Below are positions 9,113 through 19,428 of a DNA stretch of 64,000 nt, in pieces. Position 1 is the first letter of the stretch. The number at the start of each line of letters is the position of its first letter. The position numbers and the translations under genes were made by a program. Under the pieces are notes generated by a model that saw only the letters and a list, made by a program, of their open reading frames with translations, was not told the DNA's origin and did no database searches. Source of the DNA: Coccinella septempunctata (Eukaryota; Arthropoda; Insecta; Coleoptera; Coccinellidae); the NCBI RefSeq assembly GCF_907165205.1, contig NC_058189.1, forward strand, positions 21,698,001 to 21,762,000. The letters run 5' to 3'.

Positions 9113-10457
9113 TAGCTTGCTCGGCGCAGAGCTATTCATTTGGTATTATCTCTTGGACGACCACAGATTTAGCAGCTTTACAGACAAAAATAAGGACGAT
9201 GCTGACTAAACACAATAAACATCACCCCAAAAGCTCAATAGAACGGACAGAGCTGCCACGACATCTTGGGGGTAGAGGAATTGTTGATTTGTCCAACCGT
9301 ATGTCCCAGGAAATTGAAGGACTTCGAAAATATTTCTCGAGCAAGGCAGCTTCGTCAGAACTCCATCGAGTAGTTTGTGTTGCTGATAGTTCTACACCAT
9401 TAAAGCTACAACAGGATCACTTGGAAACCGTCGAACACTCTGCAGAAAGTAAAATGCAGAAACTGATTGGCAAACCTTTGCATGGGAGGCACCAGAACGA
9501 GGTCAACCATGATTACGTCGACATATCTGCGTCGAACTACTGGTTGACTTCCGGAAGGCTGTTTCCAGAGACAGAGGACTTCATGCTCGCCATCCAGGAT
9601 CAGGTGATTCCAACAAGGAACTACATGAAATATATCGCCAAGGATGCTTCAGTGGCGGATGATAGCTGTCGTTATAGCTGCGCGACACATGAAACTGTCC
9701 AGCACATCACCGGGGGATGTCAGAAGTTCGCGGGCACGGAGTACAAAAATAGACATGATGCCGTTGCCAAGATTCTTCACCAAGAATTGCCACTGAAACA
9801 CCAACTTCTAAGTTCGAAAAAGGTTCCTTATTACAATTACCATCCAGATGCTGTATTGGAAAATGAACATCACAAGCTATACTGGGATCGCACGGTTCTC
9901 ACAGACCGGAAAATAACCCACAATAGACCACCTCATATTGCTCAATAAGGATGAGGACCGAGCACTATTCATCGACGTGGCAATTCCAAATAATAACAAT
10001 CTTGTAGATAGGCACACTGAGAAAATTTCAAAATACAGAGATCTCGAGGAACATACCAGAAGACAGTGGAAGCTGAAAGATATCAAGACCATCCCTATTG
10101 TCATATCATCTACAGGCCTGATACCGAAGAAACTACTAGAGAACTTGAGGAAACTTCGATTGGACGAAAATATCTATAAAATCATGCAGAAGGCGGTACT
10201 GCTGGGAACGGCGAGAACTGTACGCAAGTACATGGGAAATTCAGAGGAACACCGTCTGCTCCGACAGGAAGTGCGGGTGGAGCAGGAATCCAACAGACGG
10301 CAGGGAGCCGAGGAGCGACCCGGACCCGACCACCACTACGAGCCCGAAAACCTGGAAAGGGCTCCAACAGAGCTTAATCCTTTTGATATCTGAGATATCT
10401 GGGATAAGTGAATTTTCCTCTGGAGAGGAGTGTGAAAGCCGCAAGGCTAAAGTCATA
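9113..10457 (+). mobile_element. R4-like LINE, copy 1 (3' part)
   Basis: 5'-truncated. It matches copy 2 (25466-29075) closely along its full length, including the shared 3' end GAGTGTGAAAGCCGCAAGGC. It contains the post-RT region, the CCHC motif and the restriction-like endonuclease region typical of LINEs that lack an AP endonuclease (R2/R4/Dong group). Confidence 0.85.
9199..10393 (+). pseudogene. R4-like LINE ORF, C-terminal part with CCHC and REL endonuclease
   Basis: The first frame (9199-9948) carries SSIERTELPRHLGGRGIVDL, a post-RT signature of R4/Dong-type LINEs, and a C-X3-C-X7-H-X4-C motif (CRYSCATHETVQHITGGC). The second frame (9938-10393) carries the endonuclease remainder (ALFIDVAIPNNNNLVDRH...KISKYRDLEEHTRRQW). 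A deletion of about 2 bp near 9930, seen by comparison with copy 2, breaks the frame and removes the catalytic PD region that copy 2 keeps as RPDPILLNGDED. The RT domain is absent. The ORF is therefore dead. Confidence 0.82.
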
Positions 10458-10499
10458 GAGTTTATTAAATAGTTGAACTACAGAAAAAACTCTGAAAAA

Positions 10500-11945
10500 A
10501 AAAAGATGACGCTGAAGTTTGATTTTCGATACAGTGACTCTATCAAACACAGTGGCGACAATTGGAAATTTAGCGAGAATATGGCGGCTTAGAAGCACAG
10601 ATTTCAATGCTATGATCTCTAATTCGGAATGCGGATTGGCTCACGTCACGTCATGTGACCAAATCCGCCATGTTCTTGCTAAAACGATGAAAAACGAGAC
10701 CACAATTGTCGCCACTGTGTTTGATAGAGTCACTGTATTTTTCGAGTGGTCCATCTATTCTCTGTTCATTTAATCTATGAAGTGTACGACTCAATTCCAT
10801 TCGTAGACATTCTAATCAAAAAGGAGAAAAACACCCTTAAGACAAGTTGGTTTTTTAAACCCAGCAACTCAAACAAATTGAGGAATTACTACAGTAACCA
10901 TAGTTCCACACAGAAGATGAACATAGTGAAAAACTTGGTAAATACAGCATTGAAATTAAGCGATGAGGAGTTTCATGCTGAAAATTTGAGAAATGTAAGG
11001 AATATCCTTACACAGAACAACTATCCAAAATACCTCATAGATAGATTCATTAGTGAAATATAAAATGAAAGAGAGAATAATACACCTAGACCCATATCAG
11101 AAGAAAACACTAGAACATTTCATAGATTCCCTTTTATCGAGGGCCTATCTTACAAGATTGGAGGGATACTTGGAGAATTAAATATCACATGCGCCTACTA
11201 CAACATTTGCACCACCGGAAAATTTTTCTCAAAACTGAAAGAGCCTACTAAAAAGGATTTGTCAAAAGTTACATAGTACAGACGAGACAGTATTTGAAGG
11301 ATAGGATGAAACAACACCGATACGAAGTGAGGAACAGTAACAACAAGAGAAGACTGCTTTAACCCATCATACGTTCAGTGAAGAGTGAAGGTCATGTTTT
11401 CGACTTTGACGATATAAAAATACTTGATGTGGAGAGCCATGGTTACAAAAGGAATAAAAGTGAGATGATTTCCATAAGTAATAACAAGGCAAATTTTAGA
11501 GAGGACATAAAAAATTCGTATATTACTTGACGTCACCTAAACTGGAGGGTCCAGCCTAAGAATGAAGAAGATGATCTGCCAATTATTTATGATTGTATCA
11601 ATTTTGAATTTTGACGTTCCATTGTAAATCTATGTTTTATAATTGACGTTTCTGTTTCACTTTGAATCTATGTTTTGTAGTTGACATTCCTGTTAGCGTT
11701 AGCGTCCTCGTGGTTGATGTTTTCGAGATTTATGTTCAACATAAGGAAATATTTTTGCCTTTTAAGACCTACACATGTATTTTCTCTAACCAATTGAAAA
11801 TCTTGAGGTTAGTTTCATGGTCCATTTCTTATGTTGAATTAGTGTTTTGTTGAGTGTCCTTCATGAATGTTCATTCACATGTTTGTCTTTTGAGCCCTGA
11901 AGAAGGAGGAACGTAGGCAAATAGATTAATATTTGAGAATAAATA
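10500..11945 (+). mobile_element. Penelope-like element fragment (RT end, GIY-YIG, pLTR-like tail)
   Basis: The open segment 10746-11063 reads EVYDSIPFVDILIKKEKN...TSWFFKPSNSNKLRNYYSNHSS...LDRFISEI-like sequence, the C-terminal RT region of Penelope-like elements. Further on, in broken frames at about 11090-11550, TFHRFPFIEGLSYKIG and then QTRQYLKDRMKQHRYEVRNS fit the linker and GIY-YIG endonuclease. The tail includes CCTGAAGAAGGAGGAACGTAGG (in parts), resembling the pseudo-LTR end of such elements. Several stops and frame changes show that it is dead. The 5' boundary is unclear because the MITE and the R4-like tail are adjacent. Confidence 0.72.
10529..10738. mobile_element. Palindromic MITE with 36-bp perfect TIRs
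   Basis: 210 bp. ATACAGTGACTCTATCAAAC... at 10529-10564 is the exact reverse complement of 10703-10738, and the pairing continues imperfectly through the whole element to a centre near 10634-10650 (CACGTCACGTCATGTG). It is flanked by a 6-bp direct repeat TTTTCG (10523-10528, 10739-10744), or 7 of 8 bp if shifted by one. No coding capacity. The superfamily is not assignable from this copy. It is inserted in the Penelope-like fragment, whose frame reads continuously if the MITE is discounted. Confidence 0.88.
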
Positions 11946-12355
11946 CACATCCAAATTCCTGAAAACCTGTTTTACTCAAATCATATTCATGGATGAAAAC
12001 CAAACTGAATAAATTTATAATTATTTCAGAAAATATACAATTCAATAGAGAAAAAATCTTTGGCAAAATTCCATTCTTCCAAGGGGAGTAGTTCACTACT
12101 AAAAAATCAGAAGCTTGGATTGCCTCATCCAAGATACACATCCACTACAAAGTATCCAAGAATACATTGAATTCAGTACCCATTACCCCATTATATTTCT
12201 TATCATGTGAAATTATGAATTTTAACGAATACAGGTAGTCTGTGAAAATTTGAAAGTCTGAAATTTGCATCAAGATCACCATGTGTAAAAATAAATACAT
12301 AAATTGAACATCCACAGCGCGATATCAGTTACTTTATATTTTAAATATCTCTTAC
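11946..12355. other. IFT122 intron, no further feature seen
   Basis: AT-rich intronic sequence between the Penelope-like tail and IFT122 exon 12356-12499. I looked for the next IFT122 coding exon on the minus strand and did not find it here or further left, so the rest of the gene probably lies outside the window. Confidence 0.5.
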
Positions 12356-12499
12356 CCAAGCAAGCAATATGATAAGCTTCTCTATACATTTTCTTGTCGA
12401 TATACTGATACATAGGTGCGCTTAATGGTAGCTGTATGGTAGTCATTGTTTGTCCATTGAGGCAAAACGCCTTAGATCCTGATAATCCAACAACAAATC
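12356..12499 (-). CDS. IFT122: IFT122 exon (end of second beta-propeller, start of helical repeats)
   Basis: 144 bp, preceded on the minus strand by acceptor TTTTCAG and followed by donor GTAAG. It encodes FVVGLSGSKAFCLNGQ and then SAPMYQYIDKKMYREAYHIA, which match the conserved IFT122 stretch linking the WD40 propellers to the TPR-like region. The reading phase (2 bases, 47 codons, 1 base) joins exactly to the exon at 29529-29649, completing a Gly codon. IFT122 is a subunit of IFT-A, which drives retrograde transport in cilia; in insects it works in ciliated sensory neurons (and in sperm where ciliated). Confidence 0.93.
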
Positions 12500-12659
12500 C
12501 TGAAAATAAAAAAGAAAGATAGACATCTAAAATTGAAATTTTTGAAGCAGTACTAAGATGATTTTTGAAATAGCAATGTTTCGAATGTGGCCACTGCTGC
12601 AGGCCTTAAATTGTGAAAATTAACAATTGGATTGAATACATGAAAAAATTTTTTTAACT

Positions 12660-13470
12660 GTTAGATGTTACCTCCCTAGTTTTCTATGATTTGTTACTGT
12701 AATTTGTAACATATGTAAATATATTGTATTTATGAAACTCCAGTGTTGCTTCTATTGTTTGAAACAACACTTGACACAACTGAACGACCAGACTCAGAAC
12801 GTTAAAGGGAAGTCTTAACTCAGTCCACAGTTGCCGGTAAGGTAAATTGATCAAACGATAAGTGAATGATGATTTATTGATTACAATCTATGCTTATATA
12901 CTAAATCGAATCATAACAATGAACTAACATTTCCTTATTTGGTTACAAATGGATTCGCGAAGTCCCCGGTTGTTCTACCATGTTCCTTACAGTCAGCAGA
13001 TTTCGGTAGGTGCCGTGATCCACTCCGATTGTTCATCAATTCGAATTCTAATGGAATTTTCCATCGGAAATGAATATCGGAATGGATAATTTGAAATAAT
13101 GTTCGAATTTCGAACATTATCCAAAGGCCGAAGTATTGCAGACGTGATGGATGTGGCTTGGAATTGACACTCGATCATTGTTCGTATCAAGTGCTTTATT
13201 AGATATGGTCAGAAATGCGTGCTGACGTCCGGAGTTGGGCTCTTGTCTGGAGTTCCGTTTTCGCCTCGGCGTAAAGCTGGTCAAGGTCGAAAATTAGTTG
13301 GCGTGGTTTTGGTATTGGTGGAATCTCCGTCAATGGGATTTCTGCTTCTGTTTTATTTATCTAAGTGGTTGATCTGTTGGCTCTTTTGGTTCGAAGAAGT
13401 GGGCGTAGATATCGCATCCATAAGTATGTTACAGCCAGTGTGACTATAGCAGAAATTCCTATCACCGTAG
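12660..13470 (-). other. Possible eroded LTR-retrotransposon end with Env-like membrane segment
   Basis: On the minus strand a 62-codon frame (13361-13549) contains a hydrophobic stretch TTTVIGISAIVTLAVTYLW followed by a basic tail, as at the end of a retroviral-type Env; the N-terminal part of that frame is repeat-derived. Below it, the minus strand contains TCCGGACGTCAGCACGC and AATAAAG, resembling TCCGGACGTCAACAGTG and AATAAA in the solo LTR at 7556-8124. I found no paired LTR or target duplication, so this is a weak call. Confidence 0.3.
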
Positions 13471-13487
13471 TTGTTAGTGATGCCCAA

Positions 13488-13627
13488 GAGAGTCTCGTTT
13501 TCGAGAGTCTCGTCTCGTCTCGTTTTCGAGACGAGACCTGATATTCCATGAACGAGACGAGACGAGACTTTTCTTGGTTTCGTTTCGATTCTCGTACGAG
13601 AGTCTCGCAGTGGTCTCGTAGTCTCGT
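13488..13627. repeat. GAGACGAGAC / TCTCGTCTCG palindromic repeat cluster
   Basis: About 140 bp made mostly of the pentamers TCTCG and GAGAC in both orientations. An 11-bp perfect hairpin (GTCTCGTCTCG, loop TTTT, CGAGACGAGAC) spans 13512-13537. No coding function seen. Confidence 0.8.
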
Positions 13628-14344
13628 GAATAATTCGGACGATAGAGGAGTATTGCTTTCGAATTTAAAAACTTTGGAATCATTTCGGGTGCAGAAGCTT
13701 CATTAACAAGCAAATCGAGATCGGGAATGGTTAATTGAAATTCAAAACCATCAATCGACTGTAGTAGAATTTATTGAAACATTTCACATCTGACAATACG
13801 AATTTTACGTTCAAATTTCAAATTATGGGATTGTAATGGTATTTTTAATTTATATAAATGATAGATGTATTCTCATATCGCACTCTTGGTCTTTTCTGTC
13901 TCATCATTCCTGATAATGGAAAATGAGCTCGATATAAATTATATTTACCCTAAAATGAAAAAATAATCCGTATTCTTAAGAATCGTTAGAGTTCGAGGCT
14001 CGTTCGGGTCGAAAATTTTCCTCTTTCAGTTTTGATTTGAAATAGTGAGATATTTATTCGACATTTTTTGTGAAATTCAAAGAGCTTCTATATTTGTGTA
14101 AGGGGAGACCGGACAGGTTATACAAAATAATTCGACGAGTTTCTTATTCATATAATTAATTTTTCCAATTTTTTCCCATACAAGAATTCGTAAGCACGTA
14201 AAAAAATTGTTTGTGTGGAATGAGGAGAGCACAAATTCTTCATTTCATTCCAATAAACTTCCCAAAACGAACGCACTCCTATTGGTTAAAACTTTCAGGG
14301 TTAATAAAACACCAGCAGGTGGTCTTTGATATATTTCATACATA
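13628..14344. other. Intronic spacer, no gene seen
   Basis: AT-rich sequence up to the 5' end of jockey A copy 1. I see no exon, element terminus or long repeat. Confidence 0.45.
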
Positions 14345-14587
14345 TAGTGCCATCGAGTCGAGAGAGAGACGTCGAAGCGAGTAGACGTGTTGAGTGATTT
14401 TTCGATTACACGAGTTTTGTGAATGAGTTTTGTTGTGTTGTGTTGTATTCAGTCCAGATCGAATCGATCGATGGTTGTGCAAATCACATCAGGTGAGACT
14501 TTTTCTATATAATAATTGGTGATTTTCGTTCTTTTCTCTCTCATTGATATTTATCACCTTTGTAAAAAGATTAAAAAACGTTTAGCC

Positions 14588-15947
14588 ATGTCGGAGACCT
14601 CAGATAATGAGGGTTCCTACATGGAAGCCACAGAAGAAGTCGATGACTTCAGCGGGAATGAGTCTGAAGGACAGACTACTTTACGAGAGGATAACGAGCA
14701 AATGAAAAATCAAATCGCGAAACTGAATAAAACAGTCCGCCAATTGATTAACGAACTCCGCCTAGCGAAAGAAGGAATAAATAAGCTTTCAGCGCCGAAA
14801 CCCCCTACATTTGCCGAAATTGCGAGTTCGGCAGCGAGAAATAATGTCACTTCTGACATTAAAAGGAATCAAGCAACGCTGATTGCTAAACCTCAAAATG
14901 TGCCCCCATCTAAACGCGCGCGTAAAGACAGCTCCTCGTCAGACGAGGAAAATACCAAAAAAGCACCTGAAGTGCCTAGAAAAGACAGAATCCCACCCAT
15001 CACGATGATGGGCACCTCAGATTGGGTAGCGATTTCTAAAGCACTCTACACCAAACGTAGAACTATAGCCGCGCAACCGTAGTTAAAGACGGTATTAGAA
15101 TCATGTCAACCGTAGATGATTATCGAAAAATTACCAAATTTTTCCACCATGGTAAAGAATTTTTTACCTACCAAATGAAGGAAGAGAAGAAGATATATGT
15201 CGTCATCAGGCATTTACCAATCGACGCTGATCTTGCGTTGATTAAGGACGACCTGATATTCCAGGGAATATCAGACGCTGAGGTGTCCAGAATGACATCG
15301 TACGAGACGAAGAAGCCCATACCTCTCTACCTGGTTAAAACCCAGAAAAAGGAAATCTTCGAAGTGAAGCGACTCTACAATCTCTGTAATGTGGTTGAAC
15401 AAAAAAAGAGGCCCGAAAATCCAAGCCAGTGCTTTAGGTGCCAAAGGTACGGACATGCACAGAACAAATGCTCCTTCCCGTGGAGATGCGTGAAGTGTTC
15501 AGGAAGCCATAGCAGCAATGACTGCACACTCACCAGAAAAGGTGAAGAGAGAAATGCCACGTGCGTCTTATGTGGAGAAGAGGGCCATCCAGCTAGCTAC
15601 AAAGGATGTAGCGAGTTCAAGCTGGTGACCAGAAAGAAGAATTCCCGAAAACCAGCTGAACCGAAAAAGCCGGTAACTAAAACTTCTGTTCAAAAAATGC
15701 AGGAAGTAGCGAAGGCCAAACCTACAGAACAGGAAATGAAGAGGGAGACTTCAAAACCGGAAAAAAAGAAGAACAGAAGAAGCCTCCAATAAAACAGGCT
15801 GTGAACAGTCAACAGGAGAAGAAAAAGATATCTGAATCAGCCGATGATTTGGATATCTTCACCGGGAAAATTTTCAACAAGATAATGTCGAAAATTGAGA
15901 GCGAAATGGAGAAAAAACTCCAAGCATTATTCAGTAAACTGAATTAA
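14588..15947 (+). pseudogene. Jockey A copy 1 ORF1 (Gag-like, CCHC)
   Basis: ATG 14588 starts MSETSDNEGSYMEATEE. An N-terminal acidic and coiled-coil part is followed by a KRARKDSSSSDEE segment, a conserved middle domain (GTSDWVAISKALYT) and three zinc knuckles (CFRCQRYGHAQNKC, CVKCSGSHSSNDC, CVLCGEEGHPASYKGC). Frames break at about 15060-15080 and 15770. The stop TAA (15945-15947) overlaps the ORF2 ATG (15947-15949) as TAATG. In the family this protein packages the LINE RNA. Confidence 0.85.
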
Positions 15948-18376
15948 TGGACAATGCGGATATTAGGAAGAAATCCCTCAAGATAATCTCGTGGAACATA
16001 AACGGGATCAACACTCGGAAAGCCGAGATAGAAGGAATAATATCAGAGAGACAACCTGATATTATAGCCCTAAAGGAAACAAAAATAAACCGGAACAGAC
16101 GACTGAATTTCATGAATTATGAAACACTATCTGACCCGGCAAACCTAGTATTGCCATTTAAATTATTTCTAGGGTAGATAATAATAACTCATCGTGATTG
16201 TCGAAAACCTATAAGTACTCTTTAATTGCTCGATTGGTCGTAAGAAAAAGGAATGCCTTTTTTTCTGTTTTGTACAATTTTTTTCGGGAATATTTTGTTA
16301 TATAAACCTTGCACTAACAATAATAAACACAACAAAAAAAGAATTGTCCAATTTGGTGCGTGATGGAGAAGAACCTTAGTTCTTCTCCAATTGTCAATTG
16401 TCAAGTTTTTCTCTTAAGAAAAACTGCTAGAAATAAGAGAATATACCAATTGGGCTAAATACAGCCATCTAATACAATCGGAAATAACAGAAATTCCAAC
16501 AATAAGCACTCCAGACGATCTAGAATGTGCGGTTGATGAACTGGAGGAGATTATAATGAAAGCTTACGGAAAAAGCACGAGAAGAGTGAAGAGACCAGCA
16601 CCAAGTCATCCGCATGGCGATACGCCTAAAGAAGTAAATGATCTTATACGAGAAAATCGAAGACTCAGAAGAATATATCGGATGAATAAAAATGATCTGA
16701 ATAGAAAGAACCTCAACCGACATAGCCAAGTTCTGAAAAATGCCCTGAAAGATCTAAGAACAAGCAGATGGAACAAAAGGGTTCAAGAACTGAATACAAT
16801 CGATCATTTTGCATGGAGAATGCAAAAAAGCCTACGAGGAGAAAAGACTAAAATTCCACCCCTACACGGAGAAAGGGGAATGGCGTATACCAATACTGAT
16901 AAGGCGGATGCATTGGCGGACTCGATCGAACGAGAATCGAGAATAAATTACAGGATAGACGACGATAATGAAGATATGGAAGAACTGGTTGAATAAATGA
17001 TGAAGAAATGGATGAATTACCAGCGACTACTGAAATAGACAAGCCAACATCGCCAAATGAAATCAGGGAAATAATTAGAAGTTTGAAGAAGAGGAAAGCT
17101 CCCGGAAGCGATAAAATAACGAATGTTATGTTAAAGAAATTACCTAGAAAAGGTATAGCCGCTCTAACAAATATCGCGAATGGAATTATGAGGACAGAAC
17201 ACTACCCAGATAAATGGAAAACAGCAGAAGTCATAGTATTCAATAAACCATACAAAGAGAAGAAGTTCCCACAAAACTACTGTCTACTGTCGGCGTTAGG
17301 AAAATTAGTAGAAAGAATTATCGCCACTAGGCTAAATGAGACAGAGCAACAATTATTAAGGCTCACAGAATACATTACAGGGGGATTCCAAAATAAACAA
17401 GCTACAGGTCTTGTTTTCCTGGGATCGCCAGAGCATTCGACAGAGTATGGCATGAAGGATTAATATATAAGATGAGATGTGCTGGATATTCGATCAAAAT
17501 ATGCAAGTTGATCAGGAATTATCTCAAAAATAGAAGATTTTACGTGAAAGTGGGAGGAGAATGCTCCTCAACAAGAGATATAGAGGCTGGAGTACCCCAA
17601 GGGACAGTGCTTGGGCCACTTCTGTACAACATATACATTCACTATATTCCGAAGAATCCAAGAACTATGCAAACGTTATATGCTGACGACACAGGCATAG
17701 CAACTCGACACCGCAACCCAGAAGTAATAGAACGAGTTCTACAAGAAACGATTGACGAAACAAATGACTGGTGCATAAAGTGGATCAAGATCAATGGACA
17801 AAAGAGCCAAGCAATATTACTACAGAAAAAAAGACTAGACCCACAACGAAACCGGAAGTTGACGGCGAAGAAATCGACTGGAAAAATGAAGCCAAATATT
17901 TAGGAATAACGCTTGACAAAGGACTTACTTGGAAAAGTCATATCAAACAGGCAATCGACAAAACGAAAGCAGCGATGAATAAAATCTACTCTCTGATAGG
18001 AAGAAGAAGCCACATGTCTAACGAGACAAAATTGAAGATAATCAAAGCCGTTGCTAGGCATCAACTGACTTATGGATCAGTTTCCTGGGGTTTCGCGGCA
18101 AAGACCCATATCAAAAGAATTCAGGCCACTGAAAACAAGCTGCTACGATGTGCAATAGATGCACCTTGGTTTGTCAGGAATAGACAGATTTATAAGGACC
18201 TGAAATGGGAAACCATAACGGAATTCATGAACAGAAAAGCAGAGAAATTATTCGAAACAGCGAAAAACCATCCGAATCAAGAACTCAGGATACTAGTGGA
18301 CTACGACCCAGAGGAAGACAAAAGGAGAATGCGAATTTACCGAAGGAGACCAAGAGATCAATTAAAAAGAGATTAA
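15947..18376 (+). pseudogene. Jockey A copy 1 ORF2 (endonuclease-RT), disrupted
   Basis: The N-terminus of the AP endonuclease is present (KIISWNINGINTRK, IIAL) up to FMNYET at about 16125. The rest of the endonuclease is replaced by about 270 bp of foreign sequence (16127-16395). RT follows in pieces with frame breaks near 16995, 17290 and 17460-17480; the intact pieces include GVPQGTVLGPLLYNIY and catalytic LYADDTGIA. The C-terminal part ends KRMRIYRRRPRDQLKRD-like, as in copy 2. This copy keeps the 71 codons (18014-18226) missing from copy 2. Confidence 0.85.
16127..16395. other. Foreign segment replacing the endonuclease of jockey A copy 1
   Basis: The segment starts ACTATCTGACCCGGCAAACC and is AT-rich. 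Its right edge holds an inverted piece of the LINE itself (TTCTTCTCCAATTGTC in the opposite orientation to copy 2), forming a GAGAAGAACC/TTCTTCTC hairpin near 16366-16390. Origin not recognised; an inversion or template switch during insertion is a reasonable reading. Confidence 0.55.
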
Positions 18377-18651
18377 AATAACAACAGAAACTTATTGAAA
18401 AATTCAATAAAGTGTTAATCCAATAGAGGATAAACACATAAATCCCAGCACGATAGTGTGCGAGAAGAAAACCGACCAAGAGATCAACGGTTTATAGGCA
18501 AATGCCCGGAACCAAAATTCAAGAAGCAGTTTAGGGTTTTTAGTGGGTCTCGAGCTCAGGAGAGTGAGAAACCCCACACTGTTCTCCCTCAGGAGATGAG
18601 GGTGGTTCGTCTGTCTTGCAGATTTTCCCCCTGCTACACCAAAAAAAAAAA

Positions 18652-19257
18652 GTCGAAATCCATAAAACTTTTGCATTTCTGAATATATTGAAGGCAATTG
18701 AGAATCTTTGAATGGACGTATAAAAGTCATAATTTCCCCTTAATGGGCCCTTCATGCAAGGAATGCTTCCTGCATACTACGCCCTGAAAATTTTATCCAC
18801 TTCGTAGCACTGAAAATAAAAATCAATGAATGACCGAGTCACATGTTATCAGTTTTAATACTTACATTTCCATTTTCCTTAGTGAAATTCGTTTCATTTG
18901 ATCCACAGTTCTTCACCATTCAATAATTTTCGAAGGATATTCTGCGCTTTTCGCCAAGAAATTAGACACAAATTTCAATAATCAGCAACTAGAACGGGCT
19001 TGAAAAATAAAAGGCGATACGAGGTTGTCTATGGATACGAGAATCAAAACATTCAAAACCTGTTTGATCAAAATGGCCATATGACTCTGACATCTCGCAA
19101 AATTTCATATGTGCCTCGAATTAAAATTTTAACCAATCTTAGGGCCTTAAAAACACATTCGAATTACATATGGCGCTCACATAACTCTAGTCGCTTCGTT
19201 TCCTATCTTTCTACTTTATAATCTTTGCAGTTGGTGTTATAGGCCTGTGGATACAAA
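18652..19257. other. Intronic spacer between two jockey LINEs, no gene seen
   Basis: No exon, terminal repeat or coding frame recognised. Confidence 0.45.
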
Positions 19258-19428
19258 ACGTCTTCGACTCGCTAAAAAAAAACCTTAACTGCTTCTTCAT
19301 AGGTTTCGGGAATTTTGCCTATTAACCAGTTGACTCTTATGGTTTCTGGACTCTCACACGATCATAGTCGTGTTGATAGTTGTATGCTGCCTATAGCTTT
19401 TATAGGTTAAGCTCTTCTTTGGTTTCAT

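Larger units (their letters stand above)
14345..18651 (+). mobile_element. Jockey-like LINE, family A, copy 1 (degraded)
   Basis: 5' UTR from about 14345, ORF1 from 14588, ORF2 from 15947, then a 3' UTR ending in CCCCCTGCTACACC and poly(A) (18641-18651). The ORFs match family A copies at 37071-41678 and 55611-58051. Its 5' UTR is different from those two copies. Several frameshifts and a replaced endonuclease region make it inactive. No clear target duplication was found. Confidence 0.88.

Noticed and set aside
11926..12141. 71-codon minus-strand frame as the next IFT122 exon
   Set aside because: Does not match the expected IFT122 sequence after the AYHIACL segment and has no convincing splice sites.
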